DNA from: Sphingobacterium spiritivorum
GTDB taxonomy: Bacteria; Bacteroidota; Bacteroidia; Sphingobacteriales; Sphingobacteriaceae
DNA length: 64,000 bases
Direction of reading: 5' to 3'
Assembly (NCBI RefSeq): GCF_016725325.1
Contig: NZ_CP068083.1
Location: 4,464,001-4,528,000 of the forward strand
Position 1 is the stretch's first letter. Every line of letters begins with the position of its first letter. The notes beneath the pieces were generated by a model, which was not told where the DNA came from, made no database searches, and was given only the letters and a program-made list of their open reading frames with translations. Of the stretch, positions 25,184-33,606 are shown in pieces. The position numbers and the translations under genes were made by a program.

Positions 25184-26365
25184 TCAGACTTCTCGTTTGA
25201 GTGTAAGCACCGTTATTTCCGGCCATACACCTACCCTTCCTTTTAGTCCGTGATATCCAAATCCTCGATTGACATACAAATATTTACCATCTCTCTGGTA
25301 GAGACCTGCCCATTGTTTATAAAAATATTGAATAGGACTCCATTTGAAGCCGAATAACTCAATTCCAAACTGCATCCCGTGTGTATGTCCTGCCAAAGTG
25401 AGGTGTACACGCTGATTGTGATCAACGGTAACTTCATCCCAGTGAGAAGGATCATGAGACATCAGTATTTTGAATGCATCATCAGGAATATGAGAAGTGG
25501 CTTCTTTGAGGTCGCCATATTGATGAAAACCACCCTTACCCCAGTTTTCTACTCCTACCAGTGCTATACTTTGACCTTGTTTATTGATAATTACAGCTTC
25601 ATTGAGTAATAATCGGAAACCTGTTTCGGCATGTACCTGTTTTAGTCGGTTAAGATTGGCTTCCTTGGCTTCCTTATTATCCCAACGAATGTAGTCTCCA
25701 TAATCGTGGTTGCCCAATACAGAATATTTACCATAGGGAGCCTTGAGTTTTGTGAAATATGGAATCCAGGGATCCATTTCACTAGCCATATTATTGACAA
25801 GATCTCCTGTGAACAACAAAAGATCACTGTTTTGCGCATTGGCGAGATCTATTCCTTTTTGTACTCCTTTGATATCATTCAGACTCCCGGAATGTATATC
25901 GGACAATTGAGTGATGGTAAAACCGTCAAAAACTTCCGGAAGATCAGGAAAGAAGAGTGTCTCTTTTCTCACTCTGTAAAAATGCTTACCACGTGTAAGA
26001 CCAAACAGAATAATCAATACCATAATAACAGCAAGGGCTAATGTCGCTTCGCTGACATATATACTTCTAACCGGAAATCCCCGAAATAGCCTTACAATAT
26101 CTTCTGCTAACAGTATCGGAAAGGAGAATAGTTTGGGAATAAAGATAACCAGCATAGCTGTAATCAATACAGGAATGAATCGTTGCAGATTGTTACCTGC
26201 TCTCCGGAGAAATACGATAGCGATAATTCCTGAAAACAACAATACATCTACAGACCAATAGATCGTCCGGATCCATGTACTTTCTGTAAGCGTAGTGATC
26301 GCCTGATAGAAATATATATCTGCAACCAGAAAAAGTAATAATATCAGAATAAGTCTTTTTGCCAT
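25184..26365 (-). CDS. membrane-anchored metallophosphoesterase
   Basis: The 393-residue protein has four N-terminal transmembrane helices (residues 1-125) followed by a calcineurin-like phosphoesterase domain with all five blocks: TQLSDIHSG, LLFTGDLVNN, YSVLGNHDYGDY, ILMSHDPSHW and LTLAGHTHGMQFG. It is the YaeI/YkuE-like type with a membrane N-terminus; YkuE-type relatives act on cell-wall or lipid phosphoesters. The catalytic domain side is not clear from sequence. It is monocistronic. Confidence 0.9.
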   Translation of the reverse strand: MAKRLILILLLFLVADIYFYQAITTLTESTWIRTIYWSVDVLLFSGIIAIVFLRRAGNNLQRFIPVLITAMLVIFIPKLFSFPILLAEDIVRLFRGFPVRSIYVSEATLALAVIMVLIILFGLTRGKHFYRVRKETLFFPDLPEVFDGFTITQLSDIHSGSLNDIKGVQKGIDLANAQNSDLLLFTGDLVNNMASEMDPWIPYFTKLKAPYGKYSVLGNHDYGDYIRWDNKEAKEANLNRLKQVHAETGFRLLLNEAVIINKQGQSIALVGVENWGKGGFHQYGDLKEATSHIPDDAFKILMSHDPSHWDEVTVDHNQRVHLTLAGHTHGMQFGIELFGFKWSPIQYFYKQWAGLYQRDGKYLYVNRGFGYHGLKGRVGVWPEITVLTLKREV

Positions 26366-26485
26366 ATTTAGCGTCGTTAAAGAGAGGTAGACGGATGCGT
26401 ATTAAAATTACTTTAAACAGAATGCTTAAAAAGTGAGGCCGTCCGCTACTAGCATAAGATCTGCAAAACTATCATGATTTTACTT

Positions 26486-27109
26486 TTATTGTTCTTTCTG
26501 ACATTTGATTAAATAGAACGGTTGATTCTCGTCTATTTCTGTGATCCCGAATAGTCCGAATGCCCCGAATTCTGTCCGGATGGAATCTTCATCATAAAAA
26601 AACATATGGACACCTTCGTATATTTCATAGCGATCGGTACTGATCAGGCGTCCCTGACCGTATGTATGTGCTGATTTGGAAATAACTGTAAATACCATAT
26701 AACCTCCTGGTATCAATTGATTATAGCAGTCTCTGATCAGTTTCTTTCGTTGATCTTCATTCAATAAATGAATCAAAGCATAACAAAATATTCCATCATA
26801 CAACTCCTTGTCAAAAGGCATATCCGTTACAGAACCATGATAAATAAGCATATCTGTTCCATAATGTTTTTCCGCCATCTGGATGGCTGTCTGTGAGATC
26901 TCAATACCTGTAACTTTTATTCCATTATCTTTAAAAATCTGCGCATTACGCCCATAACCAACTCCGGGTATCAGTATATTCCGGAGATCTTTCTGCACAA
27001 AGAAATCTTTCGTCAACACAGCAGATTTGGAAGGTTCAAAACCCCACATTTCCTTTTTATCATTAAATGCTGATTCCCAAAATTCAGTCTTGTTATGTTC
27101 CTCTGCCAT
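26486..27109 (-). CDS. class I SAM-dependent methyltransferase
   Basis: This 207-residue cytosolic protein has a Rossmann methyltransferase core: motif I variant ILIPGVGYGRNAQIF, VTGIEISQTAIQMAEKHYG, the acidic post-II region and DGIFCYALIHLL. It resembles TehB/YrrT-like stand-alone methyltransferases whose substrates are small molecules. N-terminal WESAFNDKKEMWGFEPS is typical of that group. No neighbours indicate a pathway. It lies between genes of the same strand but is separated from the upstream pair by a strong terminator. Confidence 0.85.
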   Translation of the reverse strand: MAEEHNKTEFWESAFNDKKEMWGFEPSKSAVLTKDFFVQKDLRNILIPGVGYGRNAQIFKDNGIKVTGIEISQTAIQMAEKHYGTDMLIYHGSVTDMPFDKELYDGIFCYALIHLLNEDQRKKLIRDCYNQLIPGGYMVFTVISKSAHTYGQGRLISTDRYEIYEGVHMFFYDEDSIRTEFGAFGLFGITEIDENQPFYLIKCQKEQ

Positions 27110-27233
27110 AGCCGTCGTTTATTTTATTACAGGCACAATTTAATAAGAATATGGTAGTATCCGGATCAAACAGACCACAAAAATAGTTTCGGATATCATG
27201 TTTTATATTCAGGTGACATTTGTCCTATGAATC

Positions 27234-27268
27234 TACACCAGTCATTTTAAAATAAAATGACTGGTGTA
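27234..27268 (-). terminator. terminator of the nucleotidyltransferase pair
   Basis: A 16-bp perfect stem with a 3-nt AAA spacer (TACACCAGTCATTTTA and its complement) starts 18 bp after the stop of the second nucleotidyltransferase gene. Confidence 0.75.
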
Positions 27269-27285
27269 AAAGTGTATCACAAAAA

Positions 27286-28344
27286 CTATTTATATAACTC
27301 TTTTCTGATTTTCACTAAAATACTTTCCAGATTAGAAATATCCGGTTTTTGCGCAAAAGCACATACATACAGCATTGAGTTAATTTCATTAATAGATCTT
27401 TCACATTCCTCATACAACTTTTCATAAGTATATGTCCCCTTTTTTACCTTCAATAATTCTTCCCTATCAGGTCTTCTTACATTCAATTTTCTGTATTGAA
27501 GTATTTCTTTTGACATATCTAATAAGCGGATCGTGTGCATCATATTTTTTGCATCATATCCCCCTCCGTGTTTTAATGTTCCCTGATAACGACTTTCGTT
27601 TCGTTGTTTTACCCATTCAAAGTACTCTTTATAACTCTTACAATAAGAAGAATATGCATCCTGATTCACAAACAAATAAGCTTTAAGCACTTCTCCTGGC
27701 TTCACGGAGCTGCAAGAAACCTCCTGACTATCATTTTTGAGCAAAATACCTTTATAATTGTGCATCCCAGTGGTATCATAAAACAAAGCGTACACCCCCT
27801 TGCTATGATTAATTTTTACCAATCCACAATGCTTTTGGTTCCATTTTTTTATTTTTAACCATTTTTGTAAGGCTATACTTTCATGGCCATCAATTACAAA
27901 ACAAAAATCTAAAAGATTTTTACGCGTTTCGTCTAATGGATTATTTACTTTTTTATTTAATCCCTTAGCTTTTTTCACCTGAGCCATAGCATAATTAGCA
28001 AAAGTCTCCACTAATTCACGCGTAACAAGACTTTCCATATCAAACATCTTAAACAAAGGATCCTGATGCAGAATACAATCTTCAGGACTGGCCAGTAATT
28101 CTAATGTATTAGGATTACTTTTGGACAACAGCTCAACAAATCGTCCCAATTCATAATAAACCTCATCATTGGTAGAATTGTTCACCTGAGAAATGTACTC
28201 CATACCGAAGAATTTGTCTTTAGGTAAATAAAACACTCCTTTTATATCTGTGTCTGACTCATCTGTAGCAAGACCGTATGCTTTACTTCCAACTATAGCT
28301 TCAAATAGTATCAGTTTTTGATTCTTAAGATCCTGTATTGTCAT
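27286..28344 (-). CDS. COG3541-type nucleotidyltransferase, second of a coupled pair
   Basis: This 352-residue protein has an N-terminal polymerase-beta-type nucleotidyltransferase motif, IVGSKAYGLATDESDTDIKGVFYLP, with the GS pair and the D-x-D metal site. It then has a helical part with AMAQVKKAKGLNKKVNNP and KHGGGYDAKNMMHTIRLLDMSKEIL, matching the predicted nucleotidyltransferases of COG3541 often seen in phages and bacterial accessory regions. Its start overlaps the stop of the partner gene by 4 bp. The reaction is unknown; members may modify RNA or repair nucleic acids, which is unproven. Confidence 0.82.
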   Translation of the reverse strand: MTIQDLKNQKLILFEAIVGSKAYGLATDESDTDIKGVFYLPKDKFFGMEYISQVNNSTNDEVYYELGRFVELLSKSNPNTLELLASPEDCILHQDPLFKMFDMESLVTRELVETFANYAMAQVKKAKGLNKKVNNPLDETRKNLLDFCFVIDGHESIALQKWLKIKKWNQKHCGLVKINHSKGVYALFYDTTGMHNYKGILLKNDSQEVSCSSVKPGEVLKAYLFVNQDAYSSYCKSYKEYFEWVKQRNESRYQGTLKHGGGYDAKNMMHTIRLLDMSKEILQYRKLNVRRPDREELLKVKKGTYTYEKLYEECERSINEINSMLYVCAFAQKPDISNLESILVKIRKELYK

Positions 28345-29093
28345 GATTGATGTAATATAGATTTAAAAAATTCTTCTAAATGATCTTTATCAAACTGTTT
28401 GCTTTCTGTCAATTTGGCTTTTGCTTCCAGACTTCTGAATTTATCTGATATATATTGTCTAAGAGAAGAGGTTAAGGTATATTCAAATTGTTCATTAACA
28501 TTGCTCTTTAATGCGACAAGGTCTATTGCTTCATTACATATATCTTTTGGCATCAACACCATCAGCTCGTCAAAGATCATAGGAGGATATGAATTATTAT
28601 TTAAACTCCATTCTGCTGCTAACAAAGATCTCAGCACGTAAAATAATGACTTTAATTTCACTTTTTTATATTCAAGGATATCGATCTTGCTCCTAACCGT
28701 CCCAAGGTAATGATGTACTTGCTTTCGCTCATCAAAATAAGACTCTATCAACTGTAAAAAAAACTTTTTAAAAGTTAGCTCCTGGCAGTAAACTATAGGA
28801 GATTGTATCCATTCGAAAGGTGTCGCATTGCTACTATATAAAAGAGTAAGTACCTTTCTAAGATCCCAGCCATACATATCGAGGTCCTCATGGATCGGAA
28901 ACTGCAGATCCATAACTGCTGGAAAAATAGTTGAATAGGCATCAGGCTTTCTTACAAAAATAAAGCGAACATCGTAGTCGCTGTCAATAGAAGGAAATTT
29001 CCACCCTCTACTCCCGGATTCACAAGCAAAAAGTATCTTTATATTTTCTGCAACTGAAATTTCATTTAATTTTTTAAGTATTCTATCTCTCAT
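28341..29093 (-). CDS. COG3541-type nucleotidyltransferase, first of a coupled pair
   Basis: This 250-residue protein has the nucleotidyltransferase motif ACESGSRGWKFPSIDSDYDVRFIFVRKP near the N-terminus, giving the GS and D-x-D catalytic signature, followed by a helical C-terminal half (LEYKKVKLKSLFYVLRSLLAAEWSLNN). It is distinct in length and sequence from its downstream partner but the same superfamily. The 4-bp overlap indicates translational coupling and joint function. The pair carries its own terminator and has no other operon partners. Confidence 0.82.
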   Translation of the reverse strand: MRDRILKKLNEISVAENIKILFACESGSRGWKFPSIDSDYDVRFIFVRKPDAYSTIFPAVMDLQFPIHEDLDMYGWDLRKVLTLLYSSNATPFEWIQSPIVYCQELTFKKFFLQLIESYFDERKQVHHYLGTVRSKIDILEYKKVKLKSLFYVLRSLLAAEWSLNNNSYPPMIFDELMVLMPKDICNEAIDLVALKSNVNEQFEYTLTSSLRQYISDKFRSLEAKAKLTESKQFDKDHLEEFFKSILHQS

Positions 29094-29327
29094 ATCAAGT
29101 ATATTTTATCTTGTTTACAACAAGGTCAATACAAAGATCAAAAGTGACTATGCAATCCTTTTTCGTAGTCTAAAACAAAAAAAACAACAAGCTGAATTAC
29201 AATGAAATAATATTAAATAGTCTAAAGTTAGGCTTTTGATTTATAATCTGCTACGCAGATAGAATGCGCAGTAATAGCTTTTAGGAGATCTATCTTTTAC
29301 CTATATTGACAAGGGTTATTATCGGTT

Positions 29328-29981
29328 ATGAAGAAAATATATGTTATCAGCGGATTGGGTGTGGATAAAAGAGTATTTAGTAACATTGATTTCAATGGTC
29401 TTGATGTTGAATATCTGGATTGGATTCCTCCACATAGTCAAGAATCTATTGAACAGTATGCTGCACGTATGACTCAAATGATACATACTGATAATCCAAT
29501 TATTATAGGATTATCCTTTGGAGGAATGGTCGCAGTTGAGATCTCTAAATTAATAGTATATGATAAACTCATATTACTCGCATCAGCTAAAACAAGACAT
29601 GAAATTCCGGCTTTATACAGATTATTGGGTCGATTAAAACTGCACAAAATATTTCCTCCATCCCTATTCAAAAGCTATAATCCTGTATTAGGATGGCTAT
29701 TCGGTATTCATACAGCTGAAGATAAGCAACTTCTCAAGGAAATATTAAAAGATACAGACCCCCTGTTTATGACGTGGGCGATTAATGAAATTTTGAATTG
29801 GAAAAATTTACAGGAACCGACAAACTATATACATATTCATGGGACAAAAGATAATATTCTTCCCGCTAAGAATGTTAAAAATATAGCTACACGTATTGAA
29901 GACGCCGGACATTTTATGATGGTGAATCAAAGTAAAACGGTGAGTGAAGAATTATTTAAAGTGATTAATAGAAATTATTAA
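29328..29981 (+). CDS. alpha/beta hydrolase
   Basis: This 217-residue cytosolic protein has an alpha/beta-hydrolase fold with nucleophile elbow IIGLSFGGMVAVEIS (GxSxGG), an acid-bearing IHGTKDNILP and catalytic-His segment IEDAGHFMMVN. The small cap is helical (LYRLLGRLKLHKIFPPSLFKSYNPVLGWLFG). Its substrate cannot be deduced. It is monocistronic with a 234-bp upstream region without other features. Confidence 0.85.
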   Translation: MKKIYVISGLGVDKRVFSNIDFNGLDVEYLDWIPPHSQESIEQYAARMTQMIHTDNPIIIGLSFGGMVAVEISKLIVYDKLILLASAKTRHEIPALYRLLGRLKLHKIFPPSLFKSYNPVLGWLFGIHTAEDKQLLKEILKDTDPLFMTWAINEILNWKNLQEPTNYIHIHGTKDNILPAKNVKNIATRIEDAGHFMMVNQSKTVSEELFKVINRNY

Positions 29982-30007
29982 TCACTTTAAAGTCAGCATA
30001 ACAGTTT

Positions 30008-31048
30008 TTAATTTTGCTTAAGCTTATCTACAGTTTTGTTTATTTCTATAATGTACAAAGTAAGTTCTTCAATCTTTTTTATAAGCAAATTGTTGATTTC
30101 ACCAAGAGACAGCCCTTCCTTTTCAATTTCTTCAGCTTTTGGTATTTCCTGAAGGTGTCCATTTTTTTTTATAAATTTTTCAACTTCATGGAGAGGTTTG
30201 AGTTGATACGTTTGATCGAAGACGTAATCTGGCCAATTTGCAGCGTCAACCTTTATCTCTTTGGCTCTGATATTACCGTTTACTGCTAACGTGTATCCCT
30301 TTGTATTTTCAGTTTTGATACCTACATTATCTTTAAAAAATGTTTCACCAACTCCTGTAGTTAAGCCAAGTAAACCTGAAAGTTGCATTTCATTACCATT
30401 AACTTCTTCTAGCCTTGGGGCAAAATAATCTGTATATATAGATGGATCAGGATTCGTAGCATTTATAATTAAATCACTAAATAAATTAATTGATGTTGTT
30501 CCATTCAAAAACTTAAGATCATTTATTGATAATGCTTTAAGCCCTGTTATTCCATCATAAATTGCTCCTGTATGCTCTTGTAAATTACTATTAAAAGGAT
30601 GTATGTAACAAACTGCTAAATACCATCGTTCCAATATTGGTAATTTATCAGAAAAGAATGTTCCAAACTGATTAATGGATCCATCCAAATTCTTTATTGG
30701 AGAATTAAAAACTCCAAGCGAAATTTGACCATGATTCATGGACATTTTAATCCAAACACTATATCTATACATCTTCCAAGGATTTACAGTCTGATTTTTA
30801 AATATAAATCCCCCCACTTGATCTCCTACAGAATTTCCATTAACCCTCCAGACTACATTCTTTCCATCTCTTGGAACACTTTCCCAAATGAGAATATTAT
30901 CTTCATCTGAACCAAAGTATTCCAAGTTTGATGTTTGAGGAGCTGCTCCAACATTCCATGATTCAAAATTTAATAAATTTTGTGCATTGCCTTTATGAAA
31001 GCACAATAATAATATTATTATAAAACTTAATCGAAAATAAAAACTCAT
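30008..31048 (-). CDS. secreted surface protein with tail-fibre-like C-terminus
   Basis: The 346-residue protein starts with a signal peptide (residues 1-22, ending GNAQ). The first 220 residues look like a carbohydrate-binding-type beta-sandwich (WNVGAAPQTSNLEYFGSDEDNILIWESVPRDGKNVVWRVNGNSVG). The C-terminal 100 residues match a module common on Bacteroidota surface proteins that resembles phage tail-fibre ends: YTLAVNGNIRAKEIKVDAANWPDYVF, LKPLHEVEKFIKKNGHLQEIP, EGLSLGEINNLLIKKIEELTLYIIE, the last being a trimeric coiled coil. The role is likely adhesion or a structural surface function. Confidence 0.7.
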   Translation of the reverse strand: MSFYFRLSFIIILLLCFHKGNAQNLLNFESWNVGAAPQTSNLEYFGSDEDNILIWESVPRDGKNVVWRVNGNSVGDQVGGFIFKNQTVNPWKMYRYSVWIKMSMNHGQISLGVFNSPIKNLDGSINQFGTFFSDKLPILERWYLAVCYIHPFNSNLQEHTGAIYDGITGLKALSINDLKFLNGTTSINLFSDLIINATNPDPSIYTDYFAPRLEEVNGNEMQLSGLLGLTTGVGETFFKDNVGIKTENTKGYTLAVNGNIRAKEIKVDAANWPDYVFDQTYQLKPLHEVEKFIKKNGHLQEIPKAEEIEKEGLSLGEINNLLIKKIEELTLYIIEINKTVDKLKQN

Positions 31049-31125
31049 AATTTTTGTTAGTTAAAAATATTCCAATTATACAAAAAACAATATTAACAAA
31101 ACGATTGAAGAATTAAATTTAATAA

Positions 31126-31320
31126 AAAAATAACATTCGATTTAATGAATATTTTAGAATCAAGGTTTTCTCAAAAAAGGGGCATGAATATAAATGGCAA
31201 CTACAAAAATTAGACGAAGAAGGAAACTGGTATGCTGATGCAACAATGAGCATTATTAATCTGGATGTTTTCTCTGAGACAGAAGTAAAATATCTGCGAA
31301 ATACCCCGCCATCCGCATAA
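31126..31320 (+). pseudogene. coding remnant without start codon
   Basis: On the plus strand an open frame with protein-like composition reads IRFNEYFRIKVFSKKGHEYK, WQLQKLDEEGNWYADATMS, IINLDVFSETEVKYLRNTPPSA and then a stop at 31318. It has no ATG, GTG or TTG near its beginning and an in-frame stop at 31123. It looks like the 3' end of a truncated gene. The remainder of the 31049-31339 gap is AT-rich with no other gene. Confidence 0.4.
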
Positions 31321-31339
31321 TCTTTGATCAATTATAGAT

Positions 31340-31387
31340 ATAAAACAAAACAGTCCGAAATGTAGATTTCGGACTGTTTTGTTTTAT
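31340..31387. terminator. strong terminator at end of the nuclease operon
   Basis: A 22-bp perfect stem with a 4-nt GTAG loop (core CAGTCCGAAAT/ATTTCGGACTG, outer A/T tracts) ends 7 bp before the stop codon end of the peptidase gene on the minus strand and ends transcription of the six-gene operon. The remnant frame on the other strand also ends just before it. Confidence 0.9.
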
Positions 31388-31393
31388 TAATTC

Positions 31394-32527
31394 TTACCAC
31401 CAGAATAACTTATCATAACCCGCATCTTTTGACCAGGACAAAGTCTGATAAAAGGGAGCTAAGGAAGCTTCTTCTTTCGCTGGAATATAACCTGATAATC
31501 CTGAAAAGGCCAGAATAGGTTTTCCCAGGAAATTGGCGGTATGTGCTTTATAAACAACTGTTTTTTCTATAGCTGTTTTCAGGCCTTGTAATTTCTCCGG
31601 TTGAAAATGTTTTTCAAACATATCCAGAAAATCATATGCTTTGACCGGTGTTGCCGGATCAAGATCTAGCCGTTGCACCATATTCCGATTGATCGTAGGA
31701 ATAACTTCTGGATTTTGAGAAAGCAAAAGCTGTGTCTCTCTGGCCAGTCCGGCCATTGCTCTTGTATCTACTAATGAAAAAGTAGCGGACTGCTCCAAAC
31801 CTGACTTTTGCTCATAATAAGCAATGTAGGCTTTAGCAATAGCGCTAAGCCCTTTCTTTACATCTGTTTCATACAATAAGCTGTTGATCTGATGGTAAGG
31901 CATACCTACACTCAGCACCTCAGTTGGAGAAGCCAGAATATAGGGTGCAACATCTCGAAGTTCATACAGCACCTCTACAGAAGCCATCGAACAGGCATCA
32001 AAAATCAGAAAATCCAATTCTGAAGGAAGAGCCGATTTCAGCACCTGTACATCCATCTTGCTGTAGTTATCATCTCCAAAAGAACGGACACTGATTTTTC
32101 CCGCATTAGCCGGAGCCCAGTTTGTGGCATGTGACCATAATATCGCTCCGTATGAATGTGATGGAGCAAGATTCTTCATGTCAGCAAATATCATTTTCAT
32201 AATATCCGGATCAGAAGAATCATGATCATTATAGGTCTTGAGTACCTTGCTTTTTATTTCCGGGCTCGTATCGTATACGATCTCGTAGAGTTTGGGCTGC
32301 TGACCGAATATACGCGCATAAACGACGAGCTTTCCATCGGTCCCTGTAAACCCTTCTTCCATCTGATTGAGGTTTTTATAAGCATCTGAGGAAAGACTGT
32401 TGTTCGCTGCCATGTACACCATTACTGTACGGGCAGACACTGGAATAGCAGTATCCTTATCATCCTTTGCGCAACCTGTGGCAAAGAAGAGTGTAGTGCT
32501 GATATACAGATAAATCAATATGCGCAT
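31394..32527 (-). CDS. clostripain-like (C11) cysteine peptidase, lipoprotein
   Basis: The 377-residue protein has a lipoprotein signal (YISTTLFFATGC) and a C11 peptidase domain: TVMVYMAANNSLSSDAYKNLNQMEEG at its start, the catalytic His in ILWSHATNW and the catalytic Cys in FLIFDACSMASVEVLYEL, followed by YILASPTEVLSVGMPY. These enzymes cleave after Arg or Lys. It is the last gene of the nuclease/receptor operon, 21 bp after the phosphatase-family gene. In this setting it may release or mature the surface proteins, or digest DNA-bound protein; both are inference. Confidence 0.88.
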   Translation of the reverse strand: MRILIYLYISTTLFFATGCAKDDKDTAIPVSARTVMVYMAANNSLSSDAYKNLNQMEEGFTGTDGKLVVYARIFGQQPKLYEIVYDTSPEIKSKVLKTYNDHDSSDPDIMKMIFADMKNLAPSHSYGAILWSHATNWAPANAGKISVRSFGDDNYSKMDVQVLKSALPSELDFLIFDACSMASVEVLYELRDVAPYILASPTEVLSVGMPYHQINSLLYETDVKKGLSAIAKAYIAYYEQKSGLEQSATFSLVDTRAMAGLARETQLLLSQNPEVIPTINRNMVQRLDLDPATPVKAYDFLDMFEKHFQPEKLQGLKTAIEKTVVYKAHTANFLGKPILAFSGLSGYIPAKEEASLAPFYQTLSWSKDAGYDKLFWW

Positions 32528-32548
32528 AGAACTTTCAAAACTAAAGAT

Positions 32549-33595
32549 TTAATTCAAATCTTTTACCAGATAAATCAAAGTCGGAAAGTGGTCGGAATAT
32601 CCGTTTTGAAATACATTTCCGGAGAATGTGCGAAACGGATAGCCTTTGTATCGACCTTCCTGTGTAATCAGAAACTCGGGATTATAAATTTCAGATTTCC
32701 AGAATTTTAAGGTTGAGCGATCCTCCCCTAAAAGAGGCTCAGATATGATGATCTGATCAAAGAGATTCCATTTCCCCTGATAGCCCAAAGAACCTACACC
32801 ACGATCGTAATGTTGCCACATGGTATTAAAAAGTCCGCCCTTTGCAACTTCCGGCTGTGTTTTTTTAGCATTCAACACCACCCGTACACTTTTATCTACC
32901 GGATCATCGTTCAAATCGCCCATTATGACGACCTTAGCCAGAGAATCCTGTGCATATAATGAATCTACTACAGAACGTACGATAGTAGCAGCATGCTCCC
33001 GAAGTTCGGAAGATTTACCGCCATACCGGGAAGGCCAGTGATTGACCAGAACGTGCATTTCCTCTCCAGCCAATTCACCTGTTACCAGTAGAATATCCCG
33101 GGTTCTGTATTCTGGTAAATGATCAACTTTGTATGCAAACACTTTTGAGCTTTTTACTTTAAACAGTCCCGGATTATAAAGCAAAGCTACATCTACACCA
33201 CGTCTGTCTGGTGAATCATAATGTACAATACCGTATCCCAGAGATACCAGTGACGGCTGTTGGGTAAGATCTTCCAGTACTTTACGATTTTCGAGTTCAC
33301 AAAGCCCTACAAATGCAGGACCTGCGGGACAGTATTTTTTACCTAAGCGGGATATGACTTTTGCCATATTGAGCTGTTTCCTTCTGTATTTCTCTGCTGT
33401 CCAGCGATTACCACCTTCAGATGTAAACTCCTCGTCATTGATCAAGGTGTCTTTTTCTGTGTCAAACAAATTTTCCAGATTATAAAAGGCAGCTGCATAC
33501 ACCTGATATTTTTTTTGTTGTGCGACCGAAATATGGGTCTGCACAACAAAAATAAATAAGATACAGAGCGACCTGAAATATGTTTTTTTCATCAT
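32549..33595 (-). CDS. endonuclease/exonuclease/phosphatase-family enzyme, secreted
   Basis: The 348-residue protein has a signal peptide (residues 1-25, ending SVAQ) and an EEP-fold domain with the family landmarks AAFYNLENLFDTEKDTLIND, FVGLCELENRKVLEDL (metal Glu), LVNHWPSRYGGKS, VIMGDLNDDPVD and GYSDHFPTLIYL (catalytic His). Secreted relatives act as DNases or phosphodiesterases. It lies 11 bp after a DUF5689 lipoprotein gene in the same operon and would act on nucleic-acid fragments produced by the surface nuclease. Substrate assignment is inferred from operon context. Confidence 0.88.
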   Translation of the reverse strand: MMKKTYFRSLCILFIFVVQTHISVAQQKKYQVYAAAFYNLENLFDTEKDTLINDEEFTSEGGNRWTAEKYRRKQLNMAKVISRLGKKYCPAGPAFVGLCELENRKVLEDLTQQPSLVSLGYGIVHYDSPDRRGVDVALLYNPGLFKVKSSKVFAYKVDHLPEYRTRDILLVTGELAGEEMHVLVNHWPSRYGGKSSELREHAATIVRSVVDSLYAQDSLAKVVIMGDLNDDPVDKSVRVVLNAKKTQPEVAKGGLFNTMWQHYDRGVGSLGYQGKWNLFDQIIISEPLLGEDRSTLKFWKSEIYNPEFLITQEGRYKGYPFRTFSGNVFQNGYSDHFPTLIYLVKDLN

Positions 33596-33606
33596 ACTGC
33601 AATATC

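Noticed and set aside
27286..29093. Nucleotidyltransferase pair considered as a MNT-HEPN toxin-antitoxin module
   Set aside because: Both members carry nucleotidyltransferase motifs, neither shows the RxxxxH HEPN motif, and both are larger than such modules.
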